A DNA stretch of 7,933 nucleotides. Origin: RGIG8748 sp045646525. GTDB lineage: Bacteria > Bacillota > Clostridia > UMGS1810. A program made the position numbers and the translations under genes. The notes under the pieces are model-generated. The model had not been told where the DNA came from. It searched no databases and saw only the letters and a program-made list of their open reading frames with translations. The DNA lies in contig JAZRKX010000023.1 in NCBI GenBank assembly GCA_045646525.1, positions 1-7,933 of the forward strand, read 5' to 3'. Positions 1-7,033 of the stretch are shown piece after piece; within the stretch, counting starts at the first letter, position 1, and each line of letters begins with the position of its first letter.

Positions 1-793
1 AGCACATATCTATAAGCTGTCCGCGCGATGCTATTTCGTCGGAAAATTCAGATAGAATTCTTGCGGTTTCGTCTCTCTCGGCATCCATAAGAGCGCGGAT
101 ATCGTTGTTTGCCTCCACTACGCTCATGGGTTCTATAAACAGTGTTGCTCCCGTAGAGGAAGTATCGTGAACTATACCCTTGATATCGCCCTTGTGCTCT
201 GCCTTTACGGGTACAACATAGCGATTGTCCCTCATGGTTATAATCTGCTCCTGCAGACACTTTGCATATGCGGGAGATGATATTATACCTTTTAAGATGT
301 CTCTTATTTTATTGTGTGCGCCCCGTATCTTTCTGCGGATATCGCCAAGAAGCGGTGAAGCATCGTCGGAAAGGGTTTTGTCGGCAGTTATGCTTACAGA
401 TATCCTCTTTTCCAGCTCTCTGTCCTGCCACAGAGCCTCAAAATGCTCTGTAAGCGACGGACAGGGCGTCAGCTCGGGATAGTCCGAAAGCCTGCGCGAG
501 CTCTCCAAGAGCTTGCCTACAGAAAGTATCTCCTCGGGTGCAAGCACACCTCCGCGCATTGCCCTTTTTACATGCACTCTTACATCCTCGGTGCACATGA
601 TGGGCGCCGAGCCTTTCTTGGTAAGAAGCGAGATTGAATCGGCGGTTTCCTCTTGCAGTTTAGCCACCTTTTTTATATTTACGGATACTTCGCCTTTTTT
701 TATTCTTTCTTTTGCAGTATCCATTACCGCGTAGGTTGACAGCATCTCAAGGATTTTGTCAAACTCGAGGGTTTTGTACATACGCTTATCCAT
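1..793 (-). CDS. mutS2: MutS2 family protein, N-terminal part (runs off the left edge)
   Basis: The reading frame starts at the ATG at 793-791 and stays open for 264 codons to the edge of the window. It opens MDKRMYKTLEFDKILEML, the usual MutS2 beginning. Around residues 201-232 it carries RYVVPVKAEHKGDIKGIVHD followed by TSSTGATLFIEP, the core/clamp signature of MutS2. Full MutS2 proteins are close to 780-790 residues, so the MutS ATPase domain and the C-terminal Smr nuclease domain lie outside the window. Family knowledge: MutS2 lacks the mismatch-recognition domain of MutS. It was described as a suppressor of recombination and, in Bacillus subtilis, as a factor that senses collided ribosomes and splits them. 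The start follows the stop codon of the upstream gene by one base. Its ribosome binding site GAGG (804-801) lies inside the end of that gene, so translation is probably coupled. Identification is firm; the exact cellular role in this organism is inferred. Confidence 0.95.
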   Translation of the reverse strand, partial: MDKRMYKTLEFDKILEMLSTYAVMDTAKERIKKGEVSVNIKKVAKLQEETADSISLLTKKGSAPIMCTEDVRVHVKRAMRGGVLAPEEILSVGKLLESSRRLSDYPELTPCPSLTEHFEALWQDRELEKRISVSITADKTLSDDASPLLGDIRRKIRGAHNKIRDILKGIISSPAYAKCLQEQIITMRDNRYVVPVKAEHKGDIKGIVHDTSSTGATLFIEPMSVVEANNDIRALMDAERDETARILSEFSDEIASRGQLIDMC

Positions 794-794
794 A

Positions 795-3002
795 TTATTT
801 CCTCAACAATTCCGATGCTATTATTGCATTTTGCAAAGCCTGTATGCGCCTTTGTTCTATCTTTTCGGGCAGAGCTTCTCTTATAGTCTGCGCATTACTG
901 AACACAGCATCCGCCTTTGCCATGCCCGACTCCTCTGTAAGCTCCGATATATCCAGACACTGCCCTATGCCAAGCTCATCTATATTGCTCTTAACCTTGG
1001 GGTCATAGTTTATGCCGAGTACGGGCACTCCCATAACCGCACCGAAGAGAAGCATGTGAAGTCTTACGGCAAAAACCGCCTCGGATTTTGCCACAATACC
1101 CATGATGGTTTCCACATCCAAATCTTCATCTATAAATACTGCCCTGTCTCCGATTTTTGATACTATATCCATGCTTAATTTCTTGTCCTTGGAATACTGC
1201 ATGGGAACAAACACGGCAGTAAGATTGTGCTTTTCGCATATCTTCTGCGTTATATAGGCAAAGGACTCTGCAAAGCCATGTGCATCTGCCACACAGCGAA
1301 CGGATACGGCAAGAATTTTGCCGTCTGTACCAAGGTCTGCAAGGATTTTGTCCGCCTTGGCGCTGTTATATTTACAGAGCGAGAATGCGGGGTCGCCCGT
1401 GACTGATATATCGGGCTTTGTAACGCCGATTTCCTTAAGAAATTCCGCGCTTGCACCGTCACGCAGGGTTATGCAGTCCAAGGTGTTAAGCACCTTGGCG
1501 CTCTTTTCTATATTGCGTTTTTTAGAGAGGGGACCCATGCCGTTTGCATAGAGCATAACCCTCGGTACAGTCTTTTTTGCAAGTCTTAAACAGTACAGAT
1601 AGTACATAAGCGAACGGGTGCTCGTAACATCCTGAATGAGACTTCCTCCGCCTGCTATAAAAAGCCTTGCGTTTTTCATGGCACTGCGTACTTTAAATAT
1701 ATTAAAGCGGTTTATACTGCGTACCCCGTAATCAAACGAGGTCTGCTCAGGATTTTTGGATAGCACGACGGGACAAAAATCGGGGCTTTCCTTTCGCATA
1801 TCCTCTATAATGGCGCAAAGAAGCGCATCATCGCCCCTGTTGCCGTAGCCGTAATAGCCCACCATTACTGTATTAGGAATGTGGTCTCTTATGGCATCGG
1901 TGTACATCTTTTCGTTGTCCTTTGCCATCCGCTCCACGCTGTAATACTCTCTTACAACATCTCTGCCGAACTGTGCAGTTTTGGTTAAGGTGTCACCGTC
2001 CATGCCAAAGAGGGTTAATATATCCTCCAAAAGCGTGTCGGCATCGGTTAATGCGCACCCTCTGCAGGTAAAGTTGGTCTCTATTGCGGTGGGGAGATTG
2101 GTTTCGTCAAGAATTCCTATATAGCCCTGATGTCCTGCTATTACGCAAGGCTTCTTCATGCTCATAGGCTCCAATATGGCACGGCTTACGCCCACGCACA
2201 CATCTGCTGAGGCATGAATTTCGTTTATATCCGTTCTCCTGCCCGCAAGGACAACCGCTCTGCGGGAAAGCTTGGTGTTTACGCTGTCGGCAATATCCTT
2301 TATTTCGTCAAACGCACCGCCTCCGCCTACTATTACCAATTCTATGCCGGGGATAAGGCTGTCGAGCTTTTCCATACGGCTTAGCATGGCATAAGCAGGT
2401 ATGCAAAGCTCCTTTTCGAGCCTGCTTACATACACAATCCTCTTGGCATTGGGGTTTAATCCAAGCTCCTCTATAATCCTGTCTCCCGATACATCCTCGG
2501 AAAACTTGCCCGAATCTATGCCGTTTATACTGGTGTACACATTCTTTCTGCTGACCTTGTAGTTCTCCTCGAGGTAGTCTATGAGGTCACGGCTTACAGC
2601 GAGAGTCTTTTCGCCCCAGCGGCTCAGCTTCTTTATGATGGGCGAGGTGTCAAAGTCCAGATGCACCGTTGTTACATACACAAAAGAACGCCTCATCATA
2701 CGGTGTATTTCACCTATAATGAAGCTGGGTATTCTGGCGTGAGAGTGAACGATGTCGGGCTTTTCGTCCTGTATTATCTTCTTAATCATAAACATAGATT
2801 TTACTATGTCTATATAGTTTCTGCGTTTTACAGGTACGGTATAGTGCTTTATGCCGAAGGCTACCGCCTCATCGGCATACACTCCTCCGCCCGATATTAT
2901 GATAACCTCGTGACCGCGTCTTTTTAATTCCTTGGAGAGCTCTACCACATGGGTCTCCGCTCCCCCGATATCAAGTCCTGCAAGTGCCATTATTATCTTC
3001 AT
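795..3002 (-). CDS. csaB: Fusion of a GT4 glycosyltransferase and a CsaB-type polysaccharide pyruvyl transferase
   Basis: This 735-residue protein has two enzyme halves. Residues 1-370 form a GT-B glycosyltransferase of family GT4. The acceptor-side loop is DIGGAETHVVELSKELKRRG (11-30). The donor side has YVSRLEKE (191-198), the glycine-rich strand VIVGGGGAFDEI (223-234), RAILEPMSMKKP (274-285) and GHQGYIGILDETN (290-302). Residues 378-735 form a polysaccharide pyruvyl transferase of the CsaB type: VGYYGYGNRGDDALL (381-395), IAGGGSLIQDVTSTRSLMYY (449-468), YANGMGPLS (485-493), GDPAFSL (536-542) and RLHMLLFGAVMGVPVLGINY (647-666). CsaB normally adds pyruvate ketals to a secondary cell wall polymer, creating the anchor for SLH-domain surface proteins. 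No signal peptide or membrane segment is seen, so it should act in the cytoplasm. The start is preceded by AAGGAG (3015-3010) at 7 nt spacing. E278 matches the second glutamate of the GT4 EX7E motif; the first is replaced by V270. Domain calls are firm; the polymer acted on is inferred. Confidence 0.9.
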   Translation of the reverse strand: MKIIMALAGLDIGGAETHVVELSKELKRRGHEVIIISGGGVYADEAVAFGIKHYTVPVKRRNYIDIVKSMFMIKKIIQDEKPDIVHSHARIPSFIIGEIHRMMRRSFVYVTTVHLDFDTSPIIKKLSRWGEKTLAVSRDLIDYLEENYKVSRKNVYTSINGIDSGKFSEDVSGDRIIEELGLNPNAKRIVYVSRLEKELCIPAYAMLSRMEKLDSLIPGIELVIVGGGGAFDEIKDIADSVNTKLSRRAVVLAGRRTDINEIHASADVCVGVSRAILEPMSMKKPCVIAGHQGYIGILDETNLPTAIETNFTCRGCALTDADTLLEDILTLFGMDGDTLTKTAQFGRDVVREYYSVERMAKDNEKMYTDAIRDHIPNTVMVGYYGYGNRGDDALLCAIIEDMRKESPDFCPVVLSKNPEQTSFDYGVRSINRFNIFKVRSAMKNARLFIAGGGSLIQDVTSTRSLMYYLYCLRLAKKTVPRVMLYANGMGPLSKKRNIEKSAKVLNTLDCITLRDGASAEFLKEIGVTKPDISVTGDPAFSLCKYNSAKADKILADLGTDGKILAVSVRCVADAHGFAESFAYITQKICEKHNLTAVFVPMQYSKDKKLSMDIVSKIGDRAVFIDEDLDVETIMGIVAKSEAVFAVRLHMLLFGAVMGVPVLGINYDPKVKSNIDELGIGQCLDISELTEESGMAKADAVFSNAQTIREALPEKIEQRRIQALQNAIIASELLRK

Positions 3003-3013
3003 AGTATGTCTCC

Positions 3014-3949
3014 TTAGGCAAAGGGTACGGTTTCAACCGTAAATTCCCTGCCGTTTAAATAACTAAGGATATTTTCGTCCTCAAACTCAAACCTGAGCTT
3101 ATAGGAATAAAGTGCCTGTGTTTTCATGCCTATCTTATCATTGAATTCGTTGGTGCCGTACTTGCCGTCGCCTGCGAGGGGATGTCCGATGGACGCAAAG
3201 TGCGCTCTTATCTGATGTGTTCTGCCTGTTATAAGCTCCACCTCTACAAGACTTGTGAGCTTATTTTCTTTTAAAACCCTGTACTTTGTGATTATGGTTT
3301 TACCGTCTTTCTGAGGTGTATGGTGAACATACACTCTGTTCTGCTCGGTGTTCTTTACAAGGTAATCGGTTAGGGTTGCCTGTTTTTCCTTAAGCTTTCC
3401 CTGTACAAGACAAAGATAATATTTTTTTATCTCCCTTGTTTTTATCTTCTCGTTTATGAGCTTGAGCGACTGTGCGTTTTTTGCGCCTATCACTATACCG
3501 CCTGTGTTGCGGTCTATGCGGTTGCAAAGCGAGGGAACAAAGGAATTCTCCTTGGTGTAGTCATACTCGCCTTTTTTGTAAAGGTAAGCTTTCATATGGT
3601 TTAAGAGGGTGTTTATCTTCTCGTCCTCGTCATCATGGACTATTACTCCCACCCTTTTGTCCATCAGAATGATATTTTCATCCTCGTACACTATATTAAG
3701 ATTCGGCTCGCATTTAAGAAAGGACAGTCTTTCATCGGGCACCTCGAAGAACTCATCGTTTATGTAGAGGTCTATTATATCGCCCTCTTTTAAGATTAAG
3801 TCTATTTCTGCCCTCTTGCCGTTTACTTTTATTCTCTTTTTGCGTATCCCCTTGTATATAAGGCTCTTTGGCATGGTTTTGAAATATTTCGACAGAAATT
3901 TATCGAGCCTTTGGGACGCATCGTTTGTATTTACGGTAACCGTTCTCAT
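3014..3949 (-). CDS. RluA-family RNA pseudouridine synthase with an S4 domain
   Basis: The 311-residue protein converts uridine to pseudouridine in RNA, most likely 23S rRNA. Residues 12-64 form an S4 RNA-binding domain (SQRLDKFLSKYF, then KRIKVNGKRAEIDLILKEGD). The catalytic domain follows. Its motif is NRIDRNTGGIVI (143-154), with D146 as the expected catalytic aspartate. The second signature is TGRTHQIRAHFASIGHPLAG plus DGKYG (241-265). The first histidine of the textbook HRLDR motif is asparagine here, as I recall for a clostridial subgroup. Length and domain order match RluC/RluD-like enzymes. The ATG overlaps the stop codon of the LarC-like gene by four bases (ATGA), and a GGAG site (3960-3957) lies 7 nt upstream, so the start is well supported and coupling is likely. 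The stop codon sits inside the ribosome binding site of the next gene. The exact target uridines cannot be read from sequence, so no symbol is given. Confidence 0.95.
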   Translation of the reverse strand: MRTVTVNTNDASQRLDKFLSKYFKTMPKSLIYKGIRKKRIKVNGKRAEIDLILKEGDIIDLYINDEFFEVPDERLSFLKCEPNLNIVYEDENIILMDKRVGVIVHDDEDEKINTLLNHMKAYLYKKGEYDYTKENSFVPSLCNRIDRNTGGIVIGAKNAQSLKLINEKIKTREIKKYYLCLVQGKLKEKQATLTDYLVKNTEQNRVYVHHTPQKDGKTIITKYRVLKENKLTSLVEVELITGRTHQIRAHFASIGHPLAGDGKYGTNEFNDKIGMKTQALYSYKLRFEFEDENILSYLNGREFTVETVPFA

Positions 3950-4476
3950 ACATACTCTCCGTATTCACACTGTTTTTGCAAAAAGTCCTCACTGCCGTAC
4001 TCACCCACCGTGGCACACAGGAAAGAATCCTCATTCTGCGTATCCGCTCCGTAGCCTACAGCCAATATGTCCATATTGGGTTTTGCGCCCGACTCCGATA
4101 TCAGCGAGGTCAGAAATTGCGCACCCTCCAAGGTGATATATGCTCCTTTGTCCGACGCATACACCTCTATGCCGCCGTTTTCCAACTCGGATATAATCTC
4201 TCCGTCGGCAAAGTCATTTAAGGGTACGGGAGAGCACATTACATATTCTATACCGAGGCGCTCTATGGCATCCGTTATTGCCTTTTCCGTTATATCCACG
4301 CCCGAAGTGTCCTTTAAAAATGCAGTTTTGCACTCAATAGAGCTTCGCAAAACCGAAGTGCACGAAAGGTCTCCGCCCTCGGACAGAGCGCGGGATATAT
4401 CGTACATATCCAGCATGGCGCCAAGAAGCATATGCTCAGTAAAGCCGTAGAAGCAGTCTATATAGAGTATCTTCAT
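3946..4476 (-). CDS. Reduced LarC-like protein (LarC/DUF111 N-terminal region)
   Basis: This 176-residue protein resembles the N-terminal half (LarC1) of LarC, which inserts nickel into the pincer cofactor of lactate racemase. Matching blocks in order are MKILYIDCFYGFTEHMLLGA (1-20; typical LarC has DCFSGISGDM here), the stretch from AIERLGIEYVMCSPVPL (70-86), ITLEGAQFLTSLISESG (114-130; typical GELITPTGAALL) and AVGYGADTQ to VGE (139-158; typical GYGxGTRD). Much is missing: the HFHEVG motif, the histidine-rich stretch, the AHG-PVPAPA segment and the whole LarC2 half. Only one histidine (H15) remains, and the SGDM aspartate is replaced. An upstream in-frame ATG at 4512 exists, but the ATG at 4476 is chosen. 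It overlaps the stop of the TPR gene as ATGA, and the family N-terminus begins exactly there. Its own ribosome binding site is weak, so translation should depend on coupling. The homology is my reading of motif order; nickel chemistry is unlikely and the present role is unknown. Confidence 0.62.
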   Translation of the reverse strand: MKILYIDCFYGFTEHMLLGAMLDMYDISRALSEGGDLSCTSVLRSSIECKTAFLKDTSGVDITEKAITDAIERLGIEYVMCSPVPLNDFADGEIISELENGGIEVYASDKGAYITLEGAQFLTSLISESGAKPNMDILAVGYGADTQNEDSFLCATVGEYGSEDFLQKQCEYGEYV

Positions 4477-5306
4477 ACTATAAGCGCTTCCACACGCTCT
4501 ATTGCCTCGCATATGGTATCGTGGCTTACTGTGGAAAGGAATTTTTCTTCATAGGTAAGTGCTATGCCGTAGTATTTTTTGGCTTCCTTAAGCGAGCCTC
4601 TCTTTTCTAAAATTGTGGCATAGTTGTAGTATGCTTCAAGGAATTTGGGGTTTTGAGGAATAAGCTCCTCGTACACCGCCTGCGCCTCGTCGAGCATACC
4701 GAGTTCTATATAAGCCTGTCCGAGATTGTCACGGCTTACATGGTCGTCGGAATTGTATTCCACACCCTCTTTTGCAAATTCGAGAGCTTTCTGGAATTCT
4801 TTGTTGAGAAGGTAAAAGCTACCCAGAGAGCCGTAGAATGCAGGGCTCTTGTAGCCTATTTCATAGAGGTCTTCAAGCTGTACTATAGCGGCGGATATAT
4901 CGCCCCTCTTCCATGTGATAAGAGCGCGGTTGAAATCTGCCGCCCTTAATTCATGGTCTTTTAAAGAGTGCTTGCCGATTACGGTTGCCTTGTTTATGAT
5001 GGTTTCCGCTTCGTCGAGTCTGCCATCTCTTAATATGAGATACGCATATATAAGCTGATATGCGGGGTTTAACTTGCCTGTTTTGTGCGCAAGACCCAAC
5101 ACCTTAAGTCCCTTGGGTTTATTGGAATTGTACACCCTTACCCCTACAAACATGAGGAGGTTTGCACGGAATATTATTGCAGATACAAGATATCCTATGA
5201 GCGCTATGCCCCATGTAACAAGCGGATTGCCGTAGCCCGATGCAAGATATGCGACAAATGCGGGAAGAGCAAATCCCAGAATTCCTCTTAAAAGTGTTTT
5301 TTTCAT
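4473..5306 (-). CDS. Membrane-anchored tetratricopeptide repeat protein
   Basis: Near the N-terminus are two hydrophobic segments, about GILGFALPAFVAYLASGY and LVTWGIALIGYLVSAIIF, separated by a short turn, followed by LLMFVGVRVY. They should form a two-helix membrane anchor. The rest is a soluble array of about four or five TPR-type helix pairs. The clearest read PAYQLIYAYLILRDGRLDEA, SPAFYGSLGSFYLLNKEFQK, HVSRDNLGQAYIELGMLDEA and LEAYYNYATILEKRGSLKEA, each with the TPR pattern of G/A, Y and A positions. TPRs bind other proteins, so this is probably a membrane-tethered scaffold, likely facing the cytoplasm. An ATG at 5315 is in frame. The start at 5306 is preferred because AAAGGA (5320-5315) then sits 8 nt upstream, whereas it would touch the earlier ATG. 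The gene begins 13 nt after the comM stop and ends overlapping the LarC-like start by four bases. No specific function is recognised. Confidence 0.85.
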   Translation of the reverse strand: MKKTLLRGILGFALPAFVAYLASGYGNPLVTWGIALIGYLVSAIIFRANLLMFVGVRVYNSNKPKGLKVLGLAHKTGKLNPAYQLIYAYLILRDGRLDEAETIINKATVIGKHSLKDHELRAADFNRALITWKRGDISAAIVQLEDLYEIGYKSPAFYGSLGSFYLLNKEFQKALEFAKEGVEYNSDDHVSRDNLGQAYIELGMLDEAQAVYEELIPQNPKFLEAYYNYATILEKRGSLKEAKKYYGIALTYEEKFLSTVSHDTICEAIERVEALIV

Positions 5307-5314
5307 TTTATTCA

Positions 5315-5320
5315 TCCTTT
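5315..5320 (-). promoter_or_regulatory. Ribosome binding site deciding the TPR gene start
   Basis: AAAGGA on the minus strand begins at the last base of the comM stop codon and lies 8 nt before the ATG at 5306-5304. It directly abuts, and overlaps the A of, the other possible ATG at 5315-5313. The spacing favours the downstream start. It also places the signal so that ribosomes ending comM could restart here. Confidence 0.6.
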
Positions 5321-6858
5321 CAGTTTGACCAGAATTTCTTGTCGAGACTTCGGTATCCTATTGCCTCGGCAAGATGAATAGTCTCTATATTTTCATTGCC
5401 GTCCAAATCGGCAATGGTCCTTGCTACCTTAAGTATGCGGTTGTGCGCTCTGGCGCTAAGACCCAGTCGGTCGAACGCGCCTGCAAGAAGCGTGCGTGCG
5501 TCCTCTTTAAGAGCGCAATGCTTCTCGGTAAGGGCGGGGGTAAGCTGTGAGTTACAGTAGATGGATGTACCCTCGTACCTCTTTAGCTGAATTTGCCTTG
5601 CGCGGTCTACCCTCTCGCGTATTTTGCATGACGGCTCGCCTTTTTGGTTTGATGACAGCTCGCCGTACTTAACAGACGGCACCTCTATGTGAAGGTCGAA
5701 TCTGTCGAGCATGGGACCCGACACCTTGCCGAGATAGCTCTGTATCTGCGATGCGGTGCAGGTGCACTCTCTGGACGGGTCGCCGTAGTAACCGCATTTG
5801 CATGGATTCATGCTTGCAATCAGCATGACAAGGCTGGGAAATACGCACGACCCTCCCACGCGGGACACGGTGAGCTTGCCGTCCTCTATGGGCTGTCGCA
5901 TTGCCTCTATGGCGTCCTTGCGGAATTCGGGAAATTCGTCAAGGAACAGTACGCCCCTGTGCGCAAGGCTTATTTCACCCGGTTTGGGATTTGAACCTCC
6001 GCCCGTAAGCGCCGCTGACGAAACGGTATGGTGCGGACTGCGGAAAGGTCTTTGTGTTATAAGCGGTGTGTCTTCGCCGAGCTTGCCTGCCACGGAATAA
6101 ATCTTGGTAACCTCCAGCGCCTCGTCAAACGACATGCGCGGAAGTATAGAGGGCAGTCTCTTGGCAAGCATGGTTTTACCCGAGCCGGGAGAGCCTATCA
6201 TAAGACAGTTGTGACCGCCTGCGGCGGCAATCTCCAGCGCTCTTTTTGCCGCTTCCTGACCCTTGACGTCTGCAAAGTCAACTTCAAAGGATTCAAAGCT
6301 TTCAAAAAAGGAGTCTGTATCTAAAGTGCTCTTTTCTATAACTTCAGCTCCGCGGATATGCTCTACCGCTTGCGAAAGCGAGGAAACGCCGTATACCTCC
6401 ACGCCCTCCACAACAGATGCTTCGCGAGCGTTGTCCGAGGGTACGAGTATCTTGCCAAAGCCTTTGTCCCTTGCCGATATGGCGGCAGGGAGTACGCCGT
6501 GGGAATACCTTACAGAGCCGTCGAGCGAAAGCTCGCCGAGCATAACATAGTCTCTGCATGCATCATCAGATATCTGACCCGATGCGGCAAGTATTGCCAT
6601 GCATATAGGCAAATCCAGAGATATGCCCTCTTTTTTGGTATGGGCGGGGGCTAAATTTATAACTATTTTCTTTTGAGGCAATAAGAGCCCGCTGTTTTTT
6701 ATGGCGGATTTTATCCTCTCTTTTGACTCCTTGACTGCGGTATCGGCAAGACCCACTATGTCTATACCGGGAAGACCCTGTACGAGATCTGCCTCAACTT
6801 CTATTATGTAACCGTCTATGCCTGAAATGCCGCATGAATTTGTCTTTGCAAGTGCCAT
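5320..6858 (-). CDS. comM: YifB/ComM-family Mg-chelatase-like AAA+ ATPase
   Basis: The 512-residue protein matches the usual length of the YifB/ComM family. Residues 1-170 form the N-terminal ChlI-like domain (GLPGIDIVGLADTAVKESKE, 28-47; INLAPAHTKKEG, 67-78; LDLPICMAILAASG, 81-94). The AAA+ core has Walker A GSPGSGKT (222-229), the conserved RPFRSPHHTVSSAALTGGG (270-288), Walker B GVLFLDEFPEF (302-312), four conserved cysteines in NPCKCGYYGDP and ECTCT (C353, C355, C365, C367) and GPMLDRFDLH (381-390) carrying an arginine. The Mg-chelatase C-terminal domain contains SARAHNRILKVARTIADL (468-485). In Gram-negative competent bacteria ComM is a hexameric helicase aiding branch migration during transformation; in Clostridia its role is less clear. 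The ORF could begin 21 codons earlier, but the ATG at 6858 has GGGAG (6869-6865) six bases upstream and starts the family-typical MALAKT. It is first in the operon and next to the promoter. Confidence 0.95.
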   Translation of the reverse strand: MALAKTNSCGISGIDGYIIEVEADLVQGLPGIDIVGLADTAVKESKERIKSAIKNSGLLLPQKKIVINLAPAHTKKEGISLDLPICMAILAASGQISDDACRDYVMLGELSLDGSVRYSHGVLPAAISARDKGFGKILVPSDNAREASVVEGVEVYGVSSLSQAVEHIRGAEVIEKSTLDTDSFFESFESFEVDFADVKGQEAAKRALEIAAAGGHNCLMIGSPGSGKTMLAKRLPSILPRMSFDEALEVTKIYSVAGKLGEDTPLITQRPFRSPHHTVSSAALTGGGSNPKPGEISLAHRGVLFLDEFPEFRKDAIEAMRQPIEDGKLTVSRVGGSCVFPSLVMLIASMNPCKCGYYGDPSRECTCTASQIQSYLGKVSGPMLDRFDLHIEVPSVKYGELSSNQKGEPSCKIRERVDRARQIQLKRYEGTSIYCNSQLTPALTEKHCALKEDARTLLAGAFDRLGLSARAHNRILKVARTIADLDGNENIETIHLAEAIGYRSLDKKFWSN

Positions 6859-6889
6859 AGTTTTCTCCCAAAAAGCATAATATATAGTT

Positions 6890-6918
6890 AGTATACCACA
6901 CAAATAACATATTTTCCA
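6890..6918 (-). promoter_or_regulatory. Sigma-A-type promoter for the comM-to-mutS2 operon
   Basis: Read on the minus strand, a -35 box TGGAAA (6918-6913, four of six matches to TTGACA) is followed by a 17-nt spacer and the -10 box TATACT (6895-6890, five of six). A TG precedes the -10 with one base between, making an extended -10. Transcription should begin near 6883, giving a short leader that ends in the comM ribosome binding site. No other promoter of similar quality is needed, because gaps between the six genes are 13 nt or less. Confidence 0.65.
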
Positions 6919-6958
6919 CATCTTTTTGATAAAATGTATTTCAGTTTTGTAACATATT
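6905..6958. repeat. Nine-base direct repeat TAACATATT between the divergent promoters
   Basis: TAACATATT occurs exactly at 6905-6913 and again at 6950-6958, 45 bases apart from start to start. The first copy falls within the spacer and touches the -35 box of the minus promoter. The second lies just upstream of the -35 box of the plus promoter. This placement would suit a shared operator, but the region is rich in A and T, so chance is a real alternative. Confidence 0.35.
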
Positions 6959-6969
6959 GGGCATTATAA

Positions 6970-6998
6970 TTGACTTTTGGGCACTCCAATGCAATAAT
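6970..6998 (+). promoter_or_regulatory. Sigma-A-type promoter for the lipoprotein gene
   Basis: A -35 box TTGACT (6970-6975, five of six matches to TTGACA) is followed by a spacer of exactly 17 nt and the -10 box AATAAT (6993-6998, five of six matches to TATAAT). The predicted start lies near 7005, leaving a leader of about 30 nt with a near-perfect AAGGAGG site at 7019-7025. It diverges from the comM promoter, with about 50 bases between the two -35 boxes. Confidence 0.65.
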
Positions 6999-7033
6999 TG
7001 TAGTAAAGTAATGGCTGTAAGGAGGTTTTTACA

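Noticed and set aside
756..1160. Plus-strand ORF of 134 codons opposite the end of the glycosyltransferase-CsaB gene and the mutS2 start
   Set aside because: It is antisense to strongly recognised coding sequence, has no recognisable domain, and codon structure follows the minus-strand genes.
4067..4450. Plus-strand ORF of 127 codons antisense to the LarC-like gene
   Set aside because: The minus-strand frame is supported by start/stop overlaps on both sides and family motifs; the antisense frame has neither.
4474..4512. Upstream extension of the LarC-like ORF to the ATG at 4512 (12 extra residues)
   Set aside because: The ATG at 4476 forms an ATGA overlap with the TPR stop and begins exactly at the family-typical MKILYIDCF; the extension reads MRGNRACGSAYS, which fits nothing.
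6859..6921. Upstream extension of comM to the ATG at 6921
   Set aside because: It would include the promoter region, and the ATG at 6858 has a proper GGGAG site and the conserved MALAKT start.
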